From Hyphomicrobiales bacterium (GTDB lineage Bacteria > Pseudomonadota > Alphaproteobacteria > Rhizobiales > Devosiaceae), in assembly GCA_027487555.1 (NCBI GenBank), contig JAIYDI010000008.1, positions 1 through 64,000 on the forward strand: a stretch of 64,000 nt of DNA, written 5' to 3'. Positions 57,209 to 64,000 of the stretch are shown here, in pieces. The position numbers and the translations under genes are program-made. The notes beneath the pieces were generated by a model that saw only the letters and a list, made by a program, of their open reading frames with translations, did not search any database and was not told where the DNA came from. The first letter of the stretch is position 1. Each line of letters starts with the position of its first letter.

Positions 57209-57587
57209 CGATCTGCGGAACGCGCCTTTCGCCGCGCCGCTGCGGAAGAGCCGGACCTGTTGCAGATTTCGGGCGGCGAGCCGACGCTGCACCCCGATAT
57301 CCTCGCCGTGATCGATGCCGCGCAGGCCCGCCCGATCCGCCATTTGATGCTCAATACCAATGGGTTGAGGATCGCATCCGACCCGGATTTCGTCGCGTCC
57401 TTGGCCGAGCGGAAAACCGGGTTGGAGGTCTATCTGCAGTTCGACAGCCTCGAACGCGAAGCGCAGCTGCATCCATTTCGTCACGCACAATGGCCAGATC
57501 ATTCCCTTCGAGACCTATAACCTTTTCTACCGCAACGGCCTGATCGGCCCGATCCGCAAGCGGATCGCGCGGCGAAGGGCGATCTGA
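57209..57587 (+). pseudogene. Radical SAM protein remnant
   Basis: A frame at 57209-57520 encodes LLQISGGEPTLHPDIL (radical SAM core) and MLNTNGLRIAS, then goes off frame. A different frame from about 57472 to 57587 encodes HFVTHNGQIIPFETYN and LFYRNGLIGP, which look like the C-terminal end of the same kind of protein. The N-terminal iron-sulfur CxxxCxxC part and a large middle section are missing. It directly precedes the small membrane gene trio. Confidence 0.75.
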
Positions 57588-57590
57588 GCG

Positions 57591-57818
57591 ATGGGTGGCT
57601 GCGGCCCGATCCTGCTGATGTTTCTGGTGGTCGCCCTGCTGCTTCCCGGCCTTTGCTTCGTGGTCACCGGGCTTGGGGCGCTACCGTCGCTCCTCGCCGG
57701 CAATTCCGATAGTCCGGGCGCCCTTGCTGGCTCGCTTGCCGCCGGTGACGTGCTTGTCCTGGCCGCAATTGCCATCTTCCGCAGTGTCGGCAAGGCGGAT
57801 GACGAGGACCAGAAGTGA
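57591..57818 (+). CDS. Small membrane protein, LLPGLC family, member 1
   Basis: This 75-aa protein has two membrane segments. The first contains ALLLPGLCFVV and the second ends in AAIAIFRSVGK, with a short charged tail. It starts 3 bases after the radical SAM remnant's stop and its stop overlaps the start of member 2. I recognise no named family. Members 2 and 3 are clear paralogues. Confidence 0.65.
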   Translation: MGGCGPILLMFLVVALLLPGLCFVVTGLGALPSLLAGNSDSPGALAGSLAAGDVLVLAAIAIFRSVGKADDEDQK

Positions 57819-58033
57819 GCATACTCGGCAAGTTGGCTCTCGCGATCCTCGGCCTCGCGCTCCTGCTGCCCGGCCTCTGCCTCGGGGTGTTCGGGCTGAG
57901 CGTCATACCGGCGGCCTTTCAAGACTATGGCGCTGACGTGTCCAAGGCACTGTTGCCGGTGCTTCTCTGGATGGTGATTGCCGCGCTGCTGGTCTGGGCG
58001 GCCATCGCCGTGTTTCGCCAGATCGGGAAGTAG
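57815..58033 (+). CDS. Small membrane protein, LLPGLC family, member 2
   Basis: This 72-aa protein starts with GTG overlapping member 1 by 4 bases. It has two membrane segments, with LALLLPGLCLGVFG in the first and AAIAVFRQIGK at the end. Confidence 0.65.
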   Translation: MSILGKLALAILGLALLLPGLCLGVFGLSVIPAAFQDYGADVSKALLPVLLWMVIAALLVWAAIAVFRQIGK

Positions 58034-58046
58034 GAGGGCCTGCCGG

Positions 58047-58286
58047 ATGAGTACATTCGCCAAGGTCGCGCTCGTCATCCTCGGGCTCGCCATTCTGTTG
58101 CCGGGACTGTGCTTTGTTTTCTTCGGCGTCTGGTTGGCCGGTGGATGGCTTGCGGCAGCGCCTGACATGTATGGCTTCTATCGCATGGCACCCTGGCAAT
58201 TGCTGATCGGCGCGGTGCTGACAATCGTCGCTATCCTGATCTTCCGCCGGATCGGCAGACAGCCCCCTGGGCCCCCATCGCGGTAA
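58047..58286 (+). CDS. Small membrane protein, LLPGLC family, member 3
   Basis: This 79-aa protein follows member 2 by 13 bases with an AGGAGGG ribosome binding site. It has LAILLPGLCFVFFG in the first membrane segment and AILIFRRIGR near the end, plus a Pro-rich tail. Confidence 0.65.
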   Translation: MSTFAKVALVILGLAILLPGLCFVFFGVWLAGGWLAAAPDMYGFYRMAPWQLLIGAVLTIVAILIFRRIGRQPPGPPSR

Positions 58287-58466
58287 CCCTTCCGAGCATC
58301 CGCAACCCTCCCATTCCGCGAATTGTCTTGAGAATGTGACCCTTGTCCGCTATGGGGCGCGGCAAAGGCGTCATTCCGTGGAAAAGCTGCAAGCTCCACT
58401 TGCGGAACTTTCCGGTTTGGAACGGCGACACAACCAAATTCTCCTGAAATCCGATCGGCCGTCCTC

Positions 58467-60281
58467 ATGTCCTTGCGAAACATCGCAATCATCGCCCACG
58501 TTGACCATGGCAAGACCACCATGATCGACGTGCTGCTCAAGCAGTCCGGCTCGTTCCGTGAAAACCAGCGCGTCGAAGAGCGCGCGATGGATTCGAACGA
58601 TCTCGAACGCGAGCGTGGCATCACCATTCTCGCCAAGGTGACGTCGCTGGTCTGGAAGGACACGCGCATCAATATCGTCGATACGCCCGGCCATGCCGAT
58701 TTCGGCGGCGAGGTGGAGCGCATCCTCTCGATGGTGGATGGCGTGGTGATCCTCGTCGATGCCGCCGAAGGCCCGATGCCGCAGACCAAGTTCGTGCTCG
58801 GCAAGGCGCTGGCGCAGGGCCTCCGCCCCATCGTCGCGATCAACAAGATCGACCGCCCGGATGAGCGCCACCTTGAAGTGCTCGAAGAAATCTTCGACCT
58901 GTTCATCGCGCTCGACGCGACGCCCGAACAGCTCGATTTCCCGGTGCTCTACGGCGCGGCCAAGCTCGGCTGGATGTCGGACAAGCCGGAAGGCCCGAAG
59001 GACAGCCTCGCGCCGCTGCTCGACAAGGTGGTGGAATATGTGCCCGAGCCCAAAGTGGAAGAGGGTCCGTTCCGCATGCTCGTCACCACCATCGAGCGCA
59101 ACCCCTTCCTCGGCCGCATCCTGACCGGCCGCATCACTTCGGGCAGCGTCAAGGCGGGCGACCCGATCCATTCGCTCGGCCGTGACGGCAAGATCGTCGA
59201 AAAGGGCCGTGTCTCGAAGGTGCTGGCCTTCCGCGGCCTGGAGCGCACCCCGGTGGATCTGGCCGAAGCGGGCGATATCGTCGCCATTGCCGGCCTCGAA
59301 ACCTCGACCGTGGCGGACACGCTGGTGAACCCGGCGGTCACCGTGCCGCTGCCCTCGAAGCCGATCGATCCGCCGACGCTGTCGGTCACCTTCCGCATCA
59401 ATGACGGTCCGCTCGCCGGCCGTGAAGGCGACAAGGTGCAGTCCCGCGTCATCCGCGAGCGCCTGCTGCGCGAAGCTGAAGGCAATGTGGCGATCAAGAT
59501 CACCGAAGGCACCGACAACGATTCGTTCGACGTCGCCGGCCGCGGTGAATTGCAGCTCGCCGTGCTCATCGAAAACATGCGTCGCGAGGGCTTCGAGCTC
59601 ACCATCGGCCGCCCGCGCGTCGTGCTGCAGGAAGAGAACGGCCAGAAGCTCGAGCCGATCGAGGAAGTCATCATCGACGTCGATGACGAGCATTCCGGCG
59701 TCGTCGTGCAGAAGCTCACCGAGCGCAAGGGCGACCTCGTCGACATGCGCCCCTCGGGCGTCGGCCGCACGCGGCTGCGCTTCTACGTGCCCACCCGCTC
59801 GCTGATCGGCTACCAGCCGGAACTTCTGTCGGATACCCGCGGCACCGCCATCTTCAACCGCCTGTTCCACGCCTACCAGCCCTACAAGGGCGCGCTGCCG
59901 GGCCGTCGCACCGGCGTGCTCATCTCGAACGCCTCGGGCGTCGCGGTGGCTTACGCGCTGTGGAACCTCGAAGAGCGCGGGCCGATGATGATCGACCCCG
60001 GCGTCGAGGTCTATGAGGGCATGATCATCGGCGAGCATTCCCGCGAGAACGATCTCGAAGTGAACCCGCTCAAGGGCAAGCAGCTCACCAATATCCGCAC
60101 GACCTCCAAGGACGAAGCGGTGCGGCTGACCCCGCCCAAGAAGCTGACGCTGGAGCAGAGCCTCGGCTATATCGCCGACGACGAATATGTCGAGGTGACG
60201 CCGAAATCGATCCGCATCCGCAAGATCCATCTCGACCCGAACGAGCGCAAGAAGCAGATGCGCGCCGCCAAGGCGAGCTGA
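58467..60281 (+). CDS. typA: Translational GTPase TypA/BipA
   Basis: BipA is a ribosome-associated GTPase related to EF-G, involved in large-subunit assembly and stress or cold adaptation. The 604-aa protein has the G1 motif AHVDHGKTT at residues 10-18, RGITILAK (switch I), DTPGHADFGG, NKIDRPD, an EF-G-like domain V and a BipA-specific C-terminal domain. A 180-base non-coding gap with no clear signal precedes it. Confidence 0.96.
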   Translation: MSLRNIAIIAHVDHGKTTMIDVLLKQSGSFRENQRVEERAMDSNDLERERGITILAKVTSLVWKDTRINIVDTPGHADFGGEVERILSMVDGVVILVDAAEGPMPQTKFVLGKALAQGLRPIVAINKIDRPDERHLEVLEEIFDLFIALDATPEQLDFPVLYGAAKLGWMSDKPEGPKDSLAPLLDKVVEYVPEPKVEEGPFRMLVTTIERNPFLGRILTGRITSGSVKAGDPIHSLGRDGKIVEKGRVSKVLAFRGLERTPVDLAEAGDIVAIAGLETSTVADTLVNPAVTVPLPSKPIDPPTLSVTFRINDGPLAGREGDKVQSRVIRERLLREAEGNVAIKITEGTDNDSFDVAGRGELQLAVLIENMRREGFELTIGRPRVVLQEENGQKLEPIEEVIIDVDDEHSGVVVQKLTERKGDLVDMRPSGVGRTRLRFYVPTRSLIGYQPELLSDTRGTAIFNRLFHAYQPYKGALPGRRTGVLISNASGVAVAYALWNLEERGPMMIDPGVEVYEGMIIGEHSRENDLEVNPLKGKQLTNIRTTSKDEAVRLTPPKKLTLEQSLGYIADDEYVEVTPKSIRIRKIHLDPNERKKQMRAAKAS

Positions 60282-60307
60282 TCGGTCGCTTGCCAGGCAC
60301 TGTGTGT

Positions 60308-60372
60308 CACCCCGGCAGAGGCCGGGGTCCGTCCTGAGAGTTCGTGGTTCGACCCAGGTCTCTCAGTCCGGA
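60308..60372. repeat. Short GC palindrome repeat
   Basis: ACCCCGG-CAGAG-GCCGGGGT-type hairpin (about 60309-60329) is followed by an inverted TCCTGAGAG/CTCTCAG pair. It lies in the typA-dedA gap and includes a TTCGTGGTTCGAC segment like the REP elements. Confidence 0.6.
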
Positions 60373-60414
60373 TTGCGGCCGCCGCCGGAATGAGATGGAG
60401 AGCAGGACGAACCC

Positions 60415-61020
60415 ATGGCCACCTGGATCATCGAGACCATCACCCAGTTCGGTTATGTCGGCATCTTCCTGCTGATGCTGGCGGAATCGATCTTTCCGCC
60501 GATCCCGTCCGAGCTGATCATCCCGTTTGCCGGCTTTGCCGCCGCTACTGGCCAGCTGAACATCTTTGGCGTGCTGGCGGCCTCGACGCTTGGCGCCGTG
60601 GTCGGCATGGTGCCTTGGTATCTCGCCGGTCGCCTCTTCGGGCTCGAGCGGGTCCGGCGTCTCGCCGACCGCTATGGCCGCTGGTTCACCCTCAATGCCG
60701 CCGAAATCGATGCTGCCACCCATGCCTTCCACCGCTGGGGCCGGTGGATCGTGCTGTTCGGCCGGCTGATCCCGCTCATCCGCACGCTGATCTCGGTGCC
60801 GGCCGGGCTCGCGAAAATGCCGGCGCCCTTGTTTTTCGGCGCATCCTTCATCGGCGCGCTGGTGTGGAACTGTCTGCTCGCCGGGGCCGGCTTCCTGCTC
60901 GCCGAGCACTATGACGCCGTCGAAATCTGGCTCGACCCCGGCACCACCATCATTCTGGGCCTGATGGTTGTGCTCTATCTCTACCGGCTGGTCACCTGGC
61001 GGCCTGGCGGCAAGCTCTGA
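60415..61020 (+). CDS. DedA family membrane protein
   Basis: This 201-aa protein has several hydrophobic segments and the DedA pattern: FPPIPSELIIPFAGFAA near the start and FGRLIPLIRTLISVPAGLAKMP in the middle. DedA proteins are thought to move undecaprenyl phosphate or other lipids across the membrane. The ATG at 60415 is a good start. Confidence 0.88.
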   Translation: MATWIIETITQFGYVGIFLLMLAESIFPPIPSELIIPFAGFAAATGQLNIFGVLAASTLGAVVGMVPWYLAGRLFGLERVRRLADRYGRWFTLNAAEIDAATHAFHRWGRWIVLFGRLIPLIRTLISVPAGLAKMPAPLFFGASFIGALVWNCLLAGAGFLLAEHYDAVEIWLDPGTTIILGLMVVLYLYRLVTWRPGGKL

Positions 61021-61136
61021 GCCGGACGCCTGCGCATTAACCCTCGAATCGCCGAGGGGTGGCGGGAACGCCGCCACTCTTCTTGTCCTTCCCCGGCTCC
61101 GCCCCTAAATAGGGTCAACCAACGAGGATCCGCCTG

Positions 61137-61430
61137 ATGATCTACGCCATTCTCCAGACCCTGTCCTACATCCTGCAATTCGTGCAGTGGGTCTTCATCA
61201 TCATGATCATCATGAGCTGGCTCATCAGCTTCAACGTGATCAACACCCGCAACCAGTTCGTCGCGACGGTGTGGCGCATCCTCAACCAGATCACCGAGCC
61301 GATCCTCCGCCCCATCCGGCGCTTTGTCCCCAATGTCGGCGGGCTCGATCTCTCGCCGCTGATTGTCTTCGTCATCATCTTCTTCCTGCAGAACCTGCTC
61401 GCCTCCTGGGCCATGGGCCGCCTGCTCTGA
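61137..61430 (+). CDS. yggT: YggT family protein
   Basis: This 97-aa inner-membrane protein has two hydrophobic segments and the family motif ITEPILRPIRRFVPNVGGLDLSPL. YggT members act in division or osmotic adaptation in other bacteria; the role here is not known. The DUF167 gene follows 11 bases later, a common pairing. Confidence 0.9.
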   Translation: MIYAILQTLSYILQFVQWVFIIMIIMSWLISFNVINTRNQFVATVWRILNQITEPILRPIRRFVPNVGGLDLSPLIVFVIIFFLQNLLASWAMGRLL

Positions 61431-61441
61431 GACAATCCGCC

Positions 61442-61774
61442 GTGAAGGCGGCCGATGCGACGCCCCGGCCCTGGCGCCCTGTGCCGAACGGGGTGCGGCT
61501 TGAGTTGCGCGTCACGCCCAATGCCGGGCGCGACGCGATAGAAGGCGTTGAAATCCGCGACGATGGCAGCCCGGTGCTGCGCTGCCGGGTCAAGGCCGTG
61601 CCCGACAAGGGCAAGGCCAATACGGCACTGATCGCGCTCCTCGCCAAGGCGCTGGGCCTGCCGAAATCCGATCTGACGCTGGTTTCAGGCGATACAGCCC
61701 GGCAGAAGTCCATCGAGATCGCGGGGGAGCCCCGCGACCTGATGCCGAAGCTCGAAACAATCAGCCGGCCGTAA
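61442..61774 (+). CDS. DUF167 (YggU) family protein
   Basis: This 110-aa protein has the DUF167 pattern: LRVTPNAGRDAIEG, VKAVPDKGKANTALI and VSGDTARQKSIEI. The start is GTG at 61442. It follows yggT and overlaps the end of the oppositely oriented oxidoreductase gene by 14 bases. Its function is unknown. Confidence 0.88.
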   Translation: MKAADATPRPWRPVPNGVRLELRVTPNAGRDAIEGVEIRDDGSPVLRCRVKAVPDKGKANTALIALLAKALGLPKSDLTLVSGDTARQKSIEIAGEPRDLMPKLETISRP

Positions 61775-62738
61775 GCCCGATCTTGGCGCCGCGACCCATT
61801 TCGGCGCTGGCGCGCATGGCGTCGGCCGCCCGCGACAGCGGGAAGGTCTTGGCATAGGGCAGCTTCAATTGACCCTTCGCCGCCCGCGTCACGAGTTCGA
61901 TGATGCCGGCGCGGATCTGTTCCGGCGTCATGATCGACGATGGCTTGGCTGCCCAGAAGCCCTTCACCACTGCCTGCTTGAACAGAATCGCGCCTGCGTC
62001 GAATTCGAGCGGCTTGCCAGAGAGCGCGCCGAACGAAATGAACCAGCCTTCATTGCCGAGCAGGTCCATCAGGTCGTTGGCGGCGCGGCCGCCAATCGAA
62101 TCTATCGCGCGCTTGATCGGCGCGCCGCCGGTCAGCGCCGCGGCCTTGTCCTTCCAGTCGTCGCCTTCGGTGACAATGGCGTTGCCGATACCCAGCGCCT
62201 GCAACTCCTCCACCGCTTCGGCGCGGCGGACGAGGTTGATGACATGGATGCCCCGCTCCGCCGCAAGCCAGTTGAGGATCTTGCCGACAAGACCGTTCGC
62301 GGCGTTGAGCACGATCCAGTCGCCAGCCTTCACATCCATTTCATAAAGCAGCCGATAGGCGCTGATCGGCATCGAGACGATCTGGCTGGCCGTCGCGTCA
62401 TCGACACTGTCTGGCACCGGCACGAGCCCCGCTGCAGTGCCGAGGTAGTACTCTGCCCAGGCGCCGGACGCGCTGCCGGCAACGCGCTGGCCGATTGCCA
62501 GGGTGCTGACGCCCTCGCCCAGTGCATCCACCACACCCAGGGCCTCGGTGCCGGGCACCATGGGCAGGGGCGGCATCACGCCATAGCGGCCTGAGACCAG
62601 CATCAGGTCGTGGTTGTGGATGGGCGAGAGCACCAGCTTCACCCGCACCTGCCCGGGGCCGGGCTCCGGCAGCGGGCGCTCGGCGGAAACGATGACCTGG
62701 GCGGGGTCGCCAAATTGCGACACGAGGGACGTCAGCAT
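61761..62738 (-). CDS. Zinc-independent quinone-oxidoreductase-like enzyme (MDR family)
   Basis: This 325-aa medium-chain dehydrogenase/reductase has the N-terminal GroES-like half (LVSQFGDPAQVI, PMVPGTEALGVVD) and a nucleotide-binding half (NAANGLVGKILNWLA, AIDSIGG). Zinc ligands are absent, so it is an NADPH:quinone or enoyl reductase-type enzyme. The ATG at 62738 has AAGGAG upstream. A TetR regulator is encoded upstream on the same strand. Confidence 0.85.
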   Translation of the reverse strand: MLTSLVSQFGDPAQVIVSAERPLPEPGPGQVRVKLVLSPIHNHDLMLVSGRYGVMPPLPMVPGTEALGVVDALGEGVSTLAIGQRVAGSASGAWAEYYLGTAAGLVPVPDSVDDATASQIVSMPISAYRLLYEMDVKAGDWIVLNAANGLVGKILNWLAAERGIHVINLVRRAEAVEELQALGIGNAIVTEGDDWKDKAAALTGGAPIKRAIDSIGGRAANDLMDLLGNEGWFISFGALSGKPLEFDAGAILFKQAVVKGFWAAKPSSIMTPEQIRAGIIELVTRAAKGQLKLPYAKTFPLSRAADAMRASAEMGRGAKIGLTAG

Positions 62739-62949
62739 GGGTATCTCCTTGTTATGCCGCCCATATGGGCCACTCGGGGCCGCTCCGCCAGCCCCCTGGG
62801 GCAGTTCGGGCAGTGCGGCCAGGTCCCAGGGGCTCTGTCCCGCTCCAGCCACCGGCCACGGGTTTGGGGCCAGGCGGTTTTCACGCTCGATGACCAGGGT
62901 TGCAACGGCCACGCATATTGGTGCCAGCGGACCAGCCGGCATCCGCCGA

Positions 62950-63708
62950 TCATGCCTTGAGGCTCAGCCCATCGAACAGGATGGCGATGTGGTTCTCGAT
63001 CAGCCGGTCGAGTGCCAGGCCATCCGCCGGCAGTATCCCAAAGATATCCGCCAGCACCATGTGCGCGAGCACCGGCCCGACCACCGAGCGCACCGTAAGC
63101 TCGGCATCGATCTGGCGGAAATGCCCTTCTGCAATGCCGCGTCGGATGAGAGCGGTGAGCGCCGGCACGACCCGGTCGAGCACGGCGCGCCGGTAGAGTT
63201 CGGCGATGTCGGGAAAGCTCGGCGCCTCGCGGATGACGAGACGTGGAATGGCGAGGGCCTGCGCCGAGGTGAGCTGCCGCCCAAGCACCCGCAACACGCT
63301 GGAAATCACAAGGCGCGGATCGCCCGGCAGCGTGGCGAGCCGCTCGATCGCCTCCTCGGCGATGGGGCCCAGCGCCCGCTCCACGATGGCCTCGATCAGC
63401 GCCTGCTTGGAGGGGAAATAGAGATAGACCGCCCCCTTCGATATACCGGCGCGTTGGGCGATATCGTCGATGCGGGCGGCGGCAAAGCCCTTCTCCGTGA
63501 ACAGCGCCAGCGCTGCATCCAGCACCTCGTCGGGCCGCGCGTCGGCGCGTCGGCGGAACTTCGGACCCTCATGTCGGGGCGTGGTTTCACGTGAATCCGG
63601 CGATTCACGTGGAACAGAGTCCGCGGGCGCGAGATCTCTGCGTGCGCTCCCGCGGCGCGGCGTATCGAGCTTTCGGCTGGTTTCCGTCATCCCACTGAAT
63701 TTCCTCAT
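62950..63708 (-). CDS. TetR family regulator with N-terminal extension
   Basis: This is a 252-aa regulator. The TetR helix-turn-helix (IDDIAQRAGISKGAVYLYFPSKQAL) starts around residue 78. An unusual 55-60-residue hydrophilic extension precedes it, and two parS sites in the extension are read as VPRES and DSRET. The start at 63708 could also be the ATG at 63690. A palindromic operator lies 48 bases upstream, suggesting autoregulation. It likely also controls the reductase gene downstream, but its ligand is unknown. Confidence 0.85.
   Translation of the reverse strand: MRKFSGMTETSRKLDTPRRGSARRDLAPADSVPRESPDSRETTPRHEGPKFRRRADARPDEVLDAALALFTEKGFAAARIDDIAQRAGISKGAVYLYFPSKQALIEAIVERALGPIAEEAIERLATLPGDPRLVISSVLRVLGRQLTSAQALAIPRLVIREAPSFPDIAELYRRAVLDRVVPALTALIRRGIAEGHFRQIDAELTVRSVVGPVLAHMVLADIFGILPADGLALDRLIENHIAILFDGLSLKA
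63584..63597. promoter_or_regulatory. parS site inside TetR gene
   Basis: GTTTCACGTGAATC is a one-mismatch parS 43 kb from parB. Confidence 0.75.
63602..63615. promoter_or_regulatory. parS site inside TetR gene
   Basis: GATTCACGTGGAAC lies 4 bases beyond the previous one, forming a tandem pair. Confidence 0.7.
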
Positions 63709-63755
63709 CGTCTCGGCTCAGTCCCATGCTCTGACCCGCCGGTCATCAGTCTTAT

Positions 63756-63771
63756 AACTGACTGGTCAGTT
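63756..63771. promoter_or_regulatory. TetR operator candidate
   Basis: AACTGAC-TG-GTCAGTT is a perfect inverted repeat that touches a TATAAG (leftward) -10-like element before the TetR gene. Beyond it, 63772-64000 has no gene or signal that I can support. Confidence 0.6.
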
Positions 63772-64000
63772 CCAAGACAGGGCTGAGTCCGGTTCGGCAG
63801 CGGCTGTCAGAGCGGCTGCCAGAACATGCAGCCCTGTCCCTGACGTGAGCGGACCCGCGCCACCCACCTGCCCTCACCCCTCCTTGTCGAACCGGGGACA
63901 CGGTTCCGGTGGCCCTTGCGTCGCAGTCTCAGGGAAACAGCGATTGTTCCGGTCGAGCCATCGCCCCGCGACGGCCTTGAGACCTCTGCTCGCCTCGTGC

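Noticed and set aside
58371..60230. Minus-strand open frame of about 620 codons opposite typA
   Set aside because: Shadow of typA with no family features.

Overview
The window looks like the origin-proximal part of an alphaproteobacterial chromosome, most likely Hyphomicrobiales (Rhizobiales) and plausibly Devosia-like. The reasons are gene order (hisB, hslVU, secB, maf-aroE-coaE-dnaQ, hemE, rho-mnmE-mnmG-rsmG-parA-parB, holA-lptE-leuS, cenR-like, ftsK-lolA), high GC, CtrA-type TTAA-N7-TTAA boxes, a GANTC (CcrM) cluster and alphaproteobacterial parS sites. The genus is an inference from gene content.

Layout. 1-570 has no convincing gene. 571-3734 holds hisB and an hslV-GNAT-hslU operon. 3751-5568 has a palindromic repeat, an aldo/keto reductase and a ThuA-like protein. 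5674-8639 is an envelope and protein-export group (XRE regulator, Smr, Tim44, FxsA, SecB). 8706-11420 is the leftward operon maf-aroE-coaE-dnaQ. The non-coding 11421-11782 between maf and hemE is a strong oriC candidate, with DnaA boxes, a full CtrA box and eight GANTC sites; transcription runs outward on both sides. To its right come heme genes (hemE, hemJ), rho, tRNA-modification and rRNA-methylation genes, and parAB. Seven parS sites lie in 13.3-27.2 kb and two more sit inside the coding sequence of a TetR gene at 63.6 kb.

20.7-30.5 kb holds holA-lptE-leuS, yggS, a cenR-like response regulator, xthA, cutC, ridA and small proteins. 30.6-36.8 kb carries two consecutive leftward ABC importers, one NitT/TauT-like and one ferric-iron-like, the latter behind an IRO (RirA-type) operator. 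37-43 kb has a phosphoesterase, small regulatory and zinc-ribbon proteins, tRNA-Gly(GCC), a CnoX-type thioredoxin, a Lon-N protein, a Trm112-like protein and ubiH. 43.4-46.9 kb is a nitrogen module (glnK, amtB and a second Amt) with two sigma-54-like promoters that share the same -12 variant. Then come ftsK, lolA, a GNAT, a CtrA-boxed GGDEF/EAL protein, an ECF sigma-VOC pair, an ATP-grasp-like protein and an outer-membrane barrel. 56.5-58.3 kb is a decaying lipid-type locus: an Lgt-like gene with an in-frame stop and a radical SAM remnant, followed by three intact paralogous small membrane proteins. The window ends with typA, dedA, yggT, a DUF167 gene, a quinone-oxidoreductase-like gene and the TetR gene.

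Together the genes describe an origin and centromere domain of housekeeping operons (replication, segregation, proteostasis, heme, translation), with accessory transport, nitrogen and signalling genes further out.
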